A stretch of DNA of 64,000 nt, from positions 62,001 to 126,000 of the forward strand of contig CAUJHV010000014.1 of the NCBI GenBank assembly GCA_963205115.1, written 5' to 3'. The notes beneath the pieces were generated by a model. It made no database searches. It saw nothing but the letters and a program-made list of their open reading frames with translations, and was not told the origin of the DNA. Below, in pieces: positions 55,136-63,055 of the stretch. A program made the position numbers and the translations under genes. This stretch comes from Pseudomonadota bacterium (lineage in GTDB: Bacteria > Pseudomonadota > Gammaproteobacteria > Burkholderiales > Burkholderiaceae_C). Each line of letters opens with the position of its first letter. Position 1 is the first letter of the stretch.

Positions 55136-55256
55136 GCGTTTCTCCGTTTACGGTGATGGAGCGTCGTGCGGGGCGTGTCGAGTACGCAAGAGCGTGCCTC
55201 GGCGCAATGCCCGACGGTGCCCAGCAGCAAGCACACCACCTGCGCAAAGCTGCGGG

Positions 55257-55637
55257 TCAGGCCTGGTTGTGGCTCTTCATGGCATCTTGAAGCGCACGGA
55301 CCTGGCCATTGATGAACCGGAGCGCGGCGTCATACTTCAGCGCGTTCTCGGCGAAGGCCGCGCGCTCACGGTCCATGTCTACGGTATTGCTGTCGAGATT
55401 GGTCTGCGACGGCTGTGACCAGCGAAGCTGGGCCTCGGCTCGGGCGCTCGCAGGTGTCGTTGCACCGGTCTGCGACTGCGTTGCTTCGCGCAGTGCACTG
55501 GCGAAGTCGAAGTCTCGAGCCTGGTAGCCCGGTGTGTCGGCATTGGCGATGTTTCCCGCCAATAGGCGCTGGCGCTCCGAACGAAGGGCCAGTGCCTGGG
55601 TCTGGAAATTGAGCGCGTCTGTCAAGCGGTCGATCAT
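55257..55637 (-). CDS. flgB: Flagellar proximal rod protein FlgB
   Basis: A 126-residue rod protein beginning MIDRLTDALNFQTQALALRSERQRLLAGNIANADTPGYQARDFDF and ending ENALKYDAALRFINGQVRALQDAMKSHNQ. The open frame extends 120 codons further upstream, but only this part is FlgB. First gene of the minus-strand flgB-L operon, divergent from flgA. Confidence 0.94.
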   Translation of the reverse strand: MIDRLTDALNFQTQALALRSERQRLLAGNIANADTPGYQARDFDFASALREATQSQTGATTPASARAEAQLRWSQPSQTNLDSNTVDMDRERAAFAENALKYDAALRFINGQVRALQDAMKSHNQA

Positions 55638-55846
55638 GGCGCGGTACCCCAACGAAGTGTCCAGTGAGCCTGGGTTCTGTGCGCCGATTCTCGACACGGG
55701 CTCGGCCCGACAGGCCCCGAATAGCCCACCCCCTACCGGGCAATTCGCCGTCTCACCAGTTCGCAGCCGTCCTAAATTGAACAACCGTGAAAAAGGTCCG
55801 CCCCCACCACCTTGAACCTGCCGCCCGTGTTCGCACAGGCGGCGCC

Positions 55847-56575
55847 ATGCGTCGTCACATAGCGCACACGGCGGTGGCATTGATGCTGCTCGCGTTTGGC
55901 TGCAGCGCAGTTGCCGAGTCTGATGCCAACAGTGGAGGTGTCGAGACCGAATGGACCGCCAAGGTCGAACAGTTGGCCATGCAGGCCGCCCGCGCTGCAC
56001 TCGGTCCGCGCTCTGACGTCCGCATCGAGGTTCTTGCCGGCAAGCTCGACCCGCGGCTCCGCCTTGCCCCCTGTGCGAGGGTCGACTTCTTCCTGCCGCC
56101 CGGGCAGCGGGCCTGGGGCACGACCCGCGTAGGGATCCGCTGCCTGGAAGGCCCCACGAAGTGGAGCGTCTATCTCCCGCTCACCGTAAAGGTCTGGGCA
56201 CCTGCCGTTCAATCGGTTACAGCCCTGCCCTCCGGCATCGTGTTGGGCGCCGAGCACTTGACGATGGGGCTCTCGGACTGGGCACTTGCAGATCAAACGC
56301 CCGCGTCGGAAATTGCCCAGTTGACTGGTCGGCAACTGGCGCGGCCGGTGGCGGCTGGGGAAACACTGCGAGAAGCGGACTTGAGGCGTCGCCAGTGGTT
56401 TTCCGCGGGCGAACCCGTCACGATCGTCGCGGTCGGTAAAGGGTTCTCAGCGACGTCAATAGGGATTGCGCTCACACCGGGTGTCGAGGGACAAACCGCC
56501 AAAGTGCGCACCGAGGACGGTCGCACGCTCGCCGGCATACCCAAAGCCAGCCGAAGAATCGAGATTCCGCTTTGA
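55847..56575 (+). CDS. flgA: P-ring assembly chaperone FlgA
   Basis: A 242-residue periplasmic chaperone for P-ring formation. A Sec signal peptide occupies residues 1-24 (hydrophobic HTAVALMLLAFGC, cleavage near AVAES). The SAF-like C-terminal domain has LTGRQLARPVAAGETLREADLR and PGVEGQTAKVRTEDGRTLAGI. I chose the ATG at 55847, directly before the signal peptide; a GTG at 55787 would add a non-signal extension. Divergent from flgB across about 210 bases. Confidence 0.9.
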   Translation: MRRHIAHTAVALMLLAFGCSAVAESDANSGGVETEWTAKVEQLAMQAARAALGPRSDVRIEVLAGKLDPRLRLAPCARVDFFLPPGQRAWGTTRVGIRCLEGPTKWSVYLPLTVKVWAPAVQSVTALPSGIVLGAEHLTMGLSDWALADQTPASEIAQLTGRQLARPVAAGETLREADLRRRQWFSAGEPVTIVAVGKGFSATSIGIALTPGVEGQTAKVRTEDGRTLAGIPKASRRIEIPL

Positions 56576-56650
56576 ATCACTCCCTCGACAATTTGACCTT
56601 TGCTTACCCGGCTGGAGACCTCGATTTCTGCAGCGGCGATCACCTGCCTC

Positions 56651-56678
56651 TAAAGTTTGACCGGATGCAGCCCGATAC
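56651..56678 (+). promoter_or_regulatory. Sigma-28 (FliA) promoter for flgM
   Basis: TAAAGTTT, an exact match to the enterobacterial sigma-28 -35, is followed after 12 bases by CCCGATAC, matching the GCCGATAA -10 at six of eight positions. Transcription would start about 40 bases before the flgM ATG. It makes flgM, flgN and probably the following kinase part of the late flagellar regulon. Confidence 0.8.
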
Positions 56679-56726
56679 AGCAGATCAACGGGAACGGCGT
56701 TGTGCCAAATCCCTGCGGAGCGGATC

Positions 56727-57020
56727 ATGAAGATCGGACCCTTAGACCCCAAGCTCAATTCCGTCGGCACCACCGGCGCTGAACGACGCACGAACGGTGC
56801 GTCCGCCGCGAAATCGGTGACGGAGCCCAGCGCCAAAGTCGAATTGTCCTCGGCTGGCGCGACTACTGCCTTGGCTGCCGACGACGTTAGCTTCGACAAA
56901 GCCAAGGTGGAGCGTATCGCCACTGCCATTCGCGAGGGTCGATTCGAAGTCAACGCAGGCGCCATCGCGGACAAGCTCATTGCGAACGCACAAGAGGTCA
57001 TTGGCCGTCTCGGCAACTGA
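56727..57020 (+). CDS. flgM: Anti-sigma-28 factor FlgM
   Basis: A 97-residue, largely disordered anti-sigma factor that holds FliA inactive until the hook is complete and is then exported. MKIGPLDPKLNSVG at the N-terminus and the C-terminal helices FDKAKVERIATAIREGRFEVNAGAIADKLIANAQEVIG are diagnostic. The ATG has GGAG eight bases upstream; an upstream open extension of nine codons is not needed. It is followed by flgN after 35 bases. Confidence 0.93.
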   Translation: MKIGPLDPKLNSVGTTGAERRTNGASAAKSVTEPSAKVELSSAGATTALAADDVSFDKAKVERIATAIREGRFEVNAGAIADKLIANAQEVIGRLGN

Positions 57021-57055
57021 GGCCTTCCTCGCAGACGGGTCATCGTCACCCCGAT

Positions 57056-57421
57056 ATGACAGAAACACAGCAGATCCATCGGCGGCTTGAACACATCGAA
57101 GATCGGCTGCAACGCTTGTCCGCTGCATTGCGCGGCACCGATGCTGTCGCTATCGAAGAGGCGACACTTGCCCTGCGTCAAGTGCTGGGTCAAGCCATGA
57201 GTGACCTGCGGCCGGCGATCAAGGGCAGCGGGATTTCTGCAACCTTGCGTAACCGGATACTGCTCGCCGATGCTGAGGTTACGGCCCAGCGCGAGGCCGT
57301 CGCGCGCGCAGCGGCGGCGCTCGATCGAGCAGTCAATCTATTGATGCCGAGCCAGGCACCTGCTTACGACGCCAACGGGTCCGCGCAGCGTCCCGGCAGC
57401 CTCGGAAGTATTTCTGCCTGA
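57056..57421 (+). CDS. flgN: FlgN-family export chaperone for FlgK/FlgL
   Basis: A 121-residue helical protein in the position of flgN. Long amphipathic helices (RLEHIEDRLQRLSAALRG and RNRILLADAEVTAQREAVARAAAALDRAVNLLMP) fit the FlgN chaperone fold. It would escort FlgK and FlgL to the export gate. Sequence similarity in this family is low, so placement after flgM carries weight. Confidence 0.8.
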   Translation: MTETQQIHRRLEHIEDRLQRLSAALRGTDAVAIEEATLALRQVLGQAMSDLRPAIKGSGISATLRNRILLADAEVTAQREAVARAAAALDRAVNLLMPSQAPAYDANGSAQRPGSLGSISA

Positions 57422-57460
57422 ACGACGGTCAACATCTTTTCGCCCTTCCGAGACTGCCCA

Positions 57461-59698
57461 TTGGGTCCCAATTCCGACGATTCATCCGCCCTCGCAGAAG
57501 CCCTTGACGGCGAACCCCCACCGGGCTCTCGAAGCCCGGCCAGAAAGCATCTCCTGGGCTTTTGGGCCGTCGTGCTGGGCGCCGCACTGCTTTGTGCAAC
57601 AGCGCTGTTCGTGGTGCTCTTCCGCCTTCCCGGCGGTGGCGCCATCGAACACTCGGCTGCGGTCGCCACGGCCCTAGCCGAGAGACTGTCCGCACCCGCC
57701 GTCGGCAAGCCAGCTATCGACGCTGAACTGTCCCGGCGGCTCGAGTTGCTGGAGCAGGCCATGCGTGCAGACGGGCTGGATCGCTCCCGCCTGACGGAAT
57801 TCACATCCAAGTGGCAGGCGGCTCGAGGCCGCGACGCCGAAGGCGAATTGCACGACTTGCTCCCCGAAGCCCAGTCGCTCACCGCTTCGGTGCGCGCGGC
57901 ACTCGATGCGCGGCATGCACGACTGGAAGGCACGATCAAGATCGTGACGGCCACTCTGGCCGGCCTCCTGCTTCTGATGATCTTCGGCCTGCTGCGTCAC
58001 CGTCGACGCCTGCGGCGATCGATCGATCGTTTCTCCGACGAGCTCGAGCAGGGTGGCTGGGAAGATGCAGTGCAGGCGCTGCGCAACGATCCCGCCGGGC
58101 CGCCATCCGCGTTCGACGCCCTCGCCACGGGCGTTGCCGGTGTGCTTCGCGAGTCCGACCGCCGCTGGCAGGCACTGGCTGAGCTCTCCGCAGACTGGTA
58201 CTGGGAAACTGATCGGCAACATCGCTTGACCAAGATCTCAGGCTCCATCGAGGTCTTCACGGCACAGGGCTGGAGCGTTGATGATCTGTCCGGCCGCCGA
58301 TTCGATCAACTCAGCTTCTTCAAGGCGCCAGGTGTTGCGGGCTGGGCGCCGCTTGTCGGGTACTTGCAGGCAGAAGAACGGTTCCGGGAATTCGAGTGCG
58401 GAGTCATTTCGCAGGACAAGCGCTCGATGCGCTGGGTGGCGCTCAGCGGGCGCCCACGACAGGACAACAACGGCACCTTCATTGGCTTCGAAGGTGTCGC
58501 GCGTGATGTCACCGAGCGGCGTCGGACCATGGCCAAGTTGAAGGCTGGCGAGCAGCGCTGGTCAACAGTCGTCCGACTGGCCACCGATTGGTACTGGGAA
58601 AGCGACGAGCAGCATCGCGTCCAGCCCATGGTGATGGAGCAGCAGCATCAAGGCCAGTTCTTCGCGGACTCCGTGCGCGGGCGAACGCTGTGGGAAGCCT
58701 TCCCCTTCGGGCTCGATTCCATGGCATGGGACACCTTCAGGCAAGACCTCGAACTTCATCGGCCCTTCCGTGAACTCGAGTTGTGTGTGGACACGGATGA
58801 TGGAAGCCGCCACTGGCTGGCGATCAGCGGCCTTCCGCGGTTCAATGCTTCTGGCGGATTCCGTGGCTACCATGGTGTGGCCAGGGATATCACCGCGCAC
58901 AAGGAAGCTGAGCGCGTGCTTCTGCGACACAACGAGGAACTGCAGCGCGCAGTGGCCGCCCGCACCCACGAGCTGCAAACGGTCAATCGCGATCTCGAAG
59001 CATTTGCCAGACAGTTGGCCCACGAACTGCGTACGCCTATCGGCCACATCCAGGGCCTCGCTCAGTTGCTGCTCAATCGCAGTGAGGGTCGCCTACCGGT
59101 CGACGACAAGCAACTGCTCGAGCTCCAGCTCGCCTCAGCGGGAAGCATGCGCGAGACCGTGGATGCGCTGCTGAATCTGGCTAGGTCGACGATGCAGGCG
59201 ATGCCCACGGAGTCACTGGATATCAGTGCGCTGGCGCAAGAGGTCATCGAGAGCCTGCCCGTACTCGAACGGGCGGCGCCGGTTCATTGGGACATTCAGC
59301 CGGGTATACGGGTTGTGGCCTCGCCCGGTCCGATGAAGATCGTTCTGACCAATCTCCTTGGAAACGCCGCAAAATTTACGCGTCGAACACAGAGCCCGGT
59401 CGTCGCACTGAAGAGCCACCACGACACGCAGGACCAAGTGCACATCGTCATCGAAGACAACGGGATCGGATTTGACCCAGGCAAGTCGGAGCGACTCTTC
59501 ACGCCGTTTGGTCGTCTGCACACGGGCGAGGAGTATCACGGCACCGGCATTGGCCTGACGATCGTTCAGCGCATCATCGAGCGCCACGCGGGCACGGTTC
59601 GGGCCCAGCCCCTCGAAGAAGGCGGCGCCCGCTTCGAGTTCACGTTGCCTGCACAAGAGACCGAGACACTGGCCATGGCCGAAGACGCGCTGTCTTGA
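57461..59698 (+). CDS. Double-PAS membrane sensor histidine kinase in the flgMN unit
   Basis: A 745-residue kinase: membrane helices at about 28-53 and 160-183 with a short (about 105-residue) periplasmic helical part between, then two similar PAS domains (starting about 234 and 365, each with a WYWE-S/T-D signature, clearly a duplication), HisKA with LAHELRTPIGHIQG (His521) and an HATPase domain (NLLGNAAKFTR, IEDNGIGFDPG, GTGIGLTIVQRIIERHAG). The start is TTG, 39 bases after flgN, and no terminator lies between. There is no adjacent response regulator. It converges on fliA with a terminator between. Confidence 0.87.
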   Translation: MGPNSDDSSALAEALDGEPPPGSRSPARKHLLGFWAVVLGAALLCATALFVVLFRLPGGGAIEHSAAVATALAERLSAPAVGKPAIDAELSRRLELLEQAMRADGLDRSRLTEFTSKWQAARGRDAEGELHDLLPEAQSLTASVRAALDARHARLEGTIKIVTATLAGLLLLMIFGLLRHRRRLRRSIDRFSDELEQGGWEDAVQALRNDPAGPPSAFDALATGVAGVLRESDRRWQALAELSADWYWETDRQHRLTKISGSIEVFTAQGWSVDDLSGRRFDQLSFFKAPGVAGWAPLVGYLQAEERFREFECGVISQDKRSMRWVALSGRPRQDNNGTFIGFEGVARDVTERRRTMAKLKAGEQRWSTVVRLATDWYWESDEQHRVQPMVMEQQHQGQFFADSVRGRTLWEAFPFGLDSMAWDTFRQDLELHRPFRELELCVDTDDGSRHWLAISGLPRFNASGGFRGYHGVARDITAHKEAERVLLRHNEELQRAVAARTHELQTVNRDLEAFARQLAHELRTPIGHIQGLAQLLLNRSEGRLPVDDKQLLELQLASAGSMRETVDALLNLARSTMQAMPTESLDISALAQEVIESLPVLERAAPVHWDIQPGIRVVASPGPMKIVLTNLLGNAAKFTRRTQSPVVALKSHHDTQDQVHIVIEDNGIGFDPGKSERLFTPFGRLHTGEEYHGTGIGLTIVQRIIERHAGTVRAQPLEEGGARFEFTLPAQETETLAMAEDALS

Positions 59699-59833
59699 CG
59701 GCCCCAAGGCCGCCATCAGGCGACGATCGACGCAGCCTCTTGAGCCCGACCCCGAGGGCCTGACGGGCCATTTCCGACCATCAAATGCGCCGGGCGCTTC
59801 GTGCCAGGCTCTCGCGATTGCGACCACCAAAGA

Positions 59834-59860
59834 AAGCCGGCCTCACGCGGAGGCCGGTTT
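59834..59860 (-). terminator. Terminator between the kinase and fliA
   Basis: AAGCCGGCCTC and GAGGCCGGTTT pair over 11 positions (one G-T) with a five-base loop. On the minus strand the stem is followed by TTTCTTTGG, a good T-rich tail for ending the flhA-flhF-flhG-fliA transcript; on the plus strand only TTTG follows, so it may also help end the kinase transcript. Confidence 0.8.
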
Positions 59861-59878
59861 GCTCGGCGAACAGCAGTG

Positions 59879-60592
59879 TTACCACTCGCGCAACCGGGCG
59901 CGCAGTCGCGCAATCGACTGGCTGTGCAGCTGGCAGACACGTGACTCGGTCACGCCCAGAACGGCAGCAATCTCCTTGAGATTCATGTCGTGCTCGTAGT
60001 ACATGCTCATGACGTACTGTTCGCGCTCGGGCAGATTCTCGATAGCCTTGACCAAGGCCTCGCGCATCTTCCGGTCGGACAGGCGCGCCAGCGGGTTGGC
60101 CTCTGTGTCGGCCACGTGACGATCGAGAAAGTCTTCGTCGCCGTCATCGCCACTCATGTCCTCGAGATAGACCAGCTGCGTGCCACGGACCTTGCCAAGA
60201 AGTTCCTGGTAGTCCGTCAACTTCATCCCCAACTCGGCTGCAATCTCGCCCTCGCTCGGGGCGCGTCCCAGGCGCTGTTCCAGCTTGTGGACAGCCGCCT
60301 CGATCGTGCGCTGGTGGCGTCGATCTCCCCGGCTCATCCAATCGCTGCCGCGCAATTCGTCGAGCATGGCTCCACGGATTCGCTGGGTGGCGAACGTCTC
60401 GAACTGAACGCCCTGCGCCACGTCGAAGCGCGTCAACGCGTCACTCAGGCCGATCATCCCAACCTGGATCAGATCGTCGATTTCGACGTTTGCGGGCAGC
60501 TTGGCAATCATTTGATGCGCCAGCCGTCGCACCAGAGGGCTGTACTGCTTGAGCATCGCGTTCGTATCAAGCTGACCTTTGGCGGTGTACAT
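59879..60592 (-). CDS. fliA: Flagellar sigma factor FliA (sigma-28)
   Basis: A 237-residue sigma-70-family factor for late flagellar genes. Region 2 (LVRRLAHQMIAKLPANVEIDDLIQVGMIGLSDAL ... FETFATQRIRGAMLDELRGSDW), region 3 (QRTIEAAVHKLEQRLGRAPSEGEIA) and region 4 with a helix-turn-helix (LPEREQYVMSMYYEHDMNLKEIAAVLGVTESRVCQLHSQSIARLR) are complete. It starts 19 bases after the flhG-like stop. FlgM, encoded divergently downstream, is its inhibitor. Confidence 0.96.
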   Translation of the reverse strand: MYTAKGQLDTNAMLKQYSPLVRRLAHQMIAKLPANVEIDDLIQVGMIGLSDALTRFDVAQGVQFETFATQRIRGAMLDELRGSDWMSRGDRRHQRTIEAAVHKLEQRLGRAPSEGEIAAELGMKLTDYQELLGKVRGTQLVYLEDMSGDDGDEDFLDRHVADTEANPLARLSDRKMREALVKAIENLPEREQYVMSMYYEHDMNLKEIAAVLGVTESRVCQLHSQSIARLRARLREW

Positions 60593-60611
60593 GGATCAGA
60601 TTTCCTAGGTA

Positions 60612-61418
60612 TCAGTGGCTGGCGAAGGGCACGGCAGAGCCGTCGCGAGCGGGTGAGGCTTGTGGCAGCATCAGCTGCCGGTCGGCCTCCTCGATTCGCA
60701 ACTGTCCGCGTGCCAGTCGCGTGATGGCGGCGTCCGGAGACTCAGTGGGCGCTGAAGACGGATGGACCGAAGCCCAGTCAGTCAAAACCGCCCCCATGAA
60801 GCTGTCAGCACAGCGCCCGAGGCTGGATGCAATGGCCGTGCAACGGGGGCGTCCCGCGGAAGTCACGAGCAGCAAGTCGCCGCTGAGCCAGCCGCGACGA
60901 TGGACCAGGTGTTTCCAGGCCGCGTAGGCATGCTTCAGACTCTCCGGCTGGTCGGCCGCCAGCAGAACCGGGCGAGCCGAGCGACCCGTGAAGAGCCGCG
61001 CCAAATCCGAGGCCTCGGCATGAACGAGGATGACGCGGGCGTCCCCTGCCTGCGATGCCACCTCGTCCAGGAGCCGAGCGGCCGAGCCGTGCGTGTCCAC
61101 ATAGCGCATGGGCAGATCGCGACCAGCAAGGTATCTGACATGCGGCGTCAAGCGTTCGATGCCAGAGGCCAGATCCAGGATCGCCGCGTCGGACGCCTGT
61201 GGCGACGAATCAGCCGCGTCGAGGATGAGCGATTGGCCGCCCAGCATCGTCAACGCCGCCGACAGGCGCTCGATGGCGATGTGGCTGTCCTCGACGTGAG
61301 GGTTGCCGACGATCGGTATGAAACGAGCCACTGCACCTGCTTCACGGCGCACGGCCGCATCTTTGTGCACGAGTCCTGCGTCTCGCCCCGCACGGCTGCG
61401 TGATGAGGGGTTCTTCAC
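60612..61418 (-). CDS. flhG: FlhG/FleN-like MinD-related protein without Walker A
   Basis: A 268-residue protein in the flhG position between flhF and fliA. The fold-like pattern (FIPIVGNPHVEDSHIAIERLSAALTMLGGQSLILDAAD) matches the MinD-type protein of betaproteobacterial flagellar clusters, but the usual GKGGVGKT nucleotide motif is absent, as is a clear DQAxxLR at the N-terminus (a degenerate RDAGLVHK is there). ATPase activity as in FlhG that counts flagella is therefore doubtful. The GTG start at 61418 overlaps the flhF stop (GTGA); a GTG at 61331 before ARFIPIVG is an alternative start. Confidence 0.75.
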   Translation of the reverse strand: MKNPSSRSRAGRDAGLVHKDAAVRREAGAVARFIPIVGNPHVEDSHIAIERLSAALTMLGGQSLILDAADSSPQASDAAILDLASGIERLTPHVRYLAGRDLPMRYVDTHGSAARLLDEVASQAGDARVILVHAEASDLARLFTGRSARPVLLAADQPESLKHAYAAWKHLVHRRGWLSGDLLLVTSAGRPRCTAIASSLGRCADSFMGAVLTDWASVHPSSAPTESPDAAITRLARGQLRIEEADRQLMLPQASPARDGSAVPFASH

Positions 61419-63055
61419 AGCGCGCCTGACTGTCGCAATGCGCGAGCATCCGGCAGCCCTGCCGGTGTCGCTGTCAAGACGAGGCTGACTTCTTCGGGCT
61501 CGCGCTTCCACGCAGGCAAGACCGCCTGGCGCAAGGCGCGTTGAATCAAGGTTGCAGCGGCCAATCGATGCCAGTCTTCGGGCACACGCTGGCCATTGGC
61601 CACCGCCAGCACCTTCAGCTTGTGACGAATGAGCGCGTCGAGGGCCGGCCCCAACTTGGCCGCTTCATCGAGCTTGGACAACACCACACCGCGCGCATGA
61701 GCAGCGCCAAAGGCAGCGAAGACATCATCCAGGGTTTCTCCTTGGCAGGCGGCACTCATGACCAGTACCCGCTGGATCAGCCGGTGGCTGAGCATCTCCA
61801 GCAGTTCTGGGGTGCGCTCGTCGCGCTGCGACAAGCCGGCCGTGTCGATCAGCACCAGCTTCTTCGCGCTGAGCAGGTCGAGCAGATCCTCGAGAGAGGC
61901 ACGATCGTGCGCGGTATGCACCGGTACGCCGAGCATCCGCCCGTAGGCGCGCAGTTGTTCGTGGCCCGCGGTCCGGTGCGCGTCGAGCGTGATCAAGCCC
62001 AGTTCGGTGGCGCCGTGCTTGGCGGCAAACGAAGCAGCCAGCTTGGCGACCGCCGTGGTCTTGCCCACGCCGGTCGGGCCTATCAGCGCCAACGCGCCAC
62101 CGGCCTCTTCGAGCGCAGGCTCGCGATCGCCACACTGCAGATTGCGCTCCAACACGCTGGAGGCCCAAGTCATGGGATCGACGTCCGGCGGAAGGCTCTC
62201 GGCAAGGCGACGGGTCAAGACAGGCGAGAGGCCGGCCTCGAGCAGCCGCTGGGCCAGCATCACCTGCCGTGGGTCCCGTTGGAGCTTTTCCATGTAAGCC
62301 AAGGCGCCGAATCGCTGTTCGACGAGTTCCTTGACTTCCTGCAAACCCGCCACCCACTCACCGTAACCCGGTGCAGGTTCCGCATCGCGCACGGTCGCCT
62401 GCCGATGAATGCCCGCATCCTGTTCATTCGCGACCGCCTCGGCCACGTCGCCAAGGCTCGGGCCGTCATTGCGCTGCCGGTCGCGCCACATGCGTGCCGC
62501 AGCTTGCTCGGAAGGGGACAAAGCATGCCAATCCGTCGCCACACCACGGGCCCAGGAGCCGCTCGTGTCGGCGGCCGCTGGCGTAGCCGACACTGCGGCA
62601 CGCGCGATGTCCATGGTTTGGGCGGACTGCGCAGCCCCCGAAACGGACTGCCGCGCAATCGTCGCACCGCGGTCGGTCGGCTGCACATCAGGACGATCTG
62701 TGGCGCCGTCCCCGGAAAGCTCGGCGCGGCGTCGGCGGAGCATGCGCTCGCGCACGTAATCCTGGAACGACAGCGTGCTCATCGCGAGCCGATCGGCATC
62801 CTGGGTCGCAGTCGTCTGCAAGGTGGACGGGGTTGCCCGCTGGGTCAACTGATCGCGCAGCGTGCCGGCACCCGCTGGCGGCGGTGCGGCATGCGCCTGG
62901 GCCGCCGATTGAACCGATTCGGAAGACATCGCAAGCACTTCCACCCCTTCGGCGCTGGGTCGAGTCGACAGCACGACCGCATCCTGGCCGAACGCCTGCT
63001 TCACGAGCCCGAGGGCGTCACGCGACGTGCGGGCAGTGAATCGCTTGACATTCAT
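61415..63055 (-). CDS. flhF: Flagellar SRP-type GTPase FlhF
   Basis: A 546-residue GTPase that places the flagellum. The N-terminal basic B region (MNVKRFTARTSRDALGLVKQAFGQDAVVLSTRP) precedes a Gln/Ala-rich linker, then the NG domain with GPTGVGKTT (residues 326-334), LDAHRTAGHEQLRAYG, and LIDTAG (402-407), and VVLSKLDEAAKLGPALDALIRH. All SRP-GTPase motifs are present. It starts four bases inside the flhA stop (ATGA). Confidence 0.95.
   Translation of the reverse strand: MNVKRFTARTSRDALGLVKQAFGQDAVVLSTRPSAEGVEVLAMSSESVQSAAQAHAAPPPAGAGTLRDQLTQRATPSTLQTTATQDADRLAMSTLSFQDYVRERMLRRRRAELSGDGATDRPDVQPTDRGATIARQSVSGAAQSAQTMDIARAAVSATPAAADTSGSWARGVATDWHALSPSEQAAARMWRDRQRNDGPSLGDVAEAVANEQDAGIHRQATVRDAEPAPGYGEWVAGLQEVKELVEQRFGALAYMEKLQRDPRQVMLAQRLLEAGLSPVLTRRLAESLPPDVDPMTWASSVLERNLQCGDREPALEEAGGALALIGPTGVGKTTAVAKLAASFAAKHGATELGLITLDAHRTAGHEQLRAYGRMLGVPVHTAHDRASLEDLLDLLSAKKLVLIDTAGLSQRDERTPELLEMLSHRLIQRVLVMSAACQGETLDDVFAAFGAAHARGVVLSKLDEAAKLGPALDALIRHKLKVLAVANGQRVPEDWHRLAAATLIQRALRQAVLPAWKREPEEVSLVLTATPAGLPDARALRQSGAL

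Noticed and set aside
55638..55846. FlhDC, sigma-54 or sigma-28 promoters between flgB and flgA
   Set aside because: I found no convincing match on either strand; a GCCGATTC word at about 55681 has no -35 at proper spacing.
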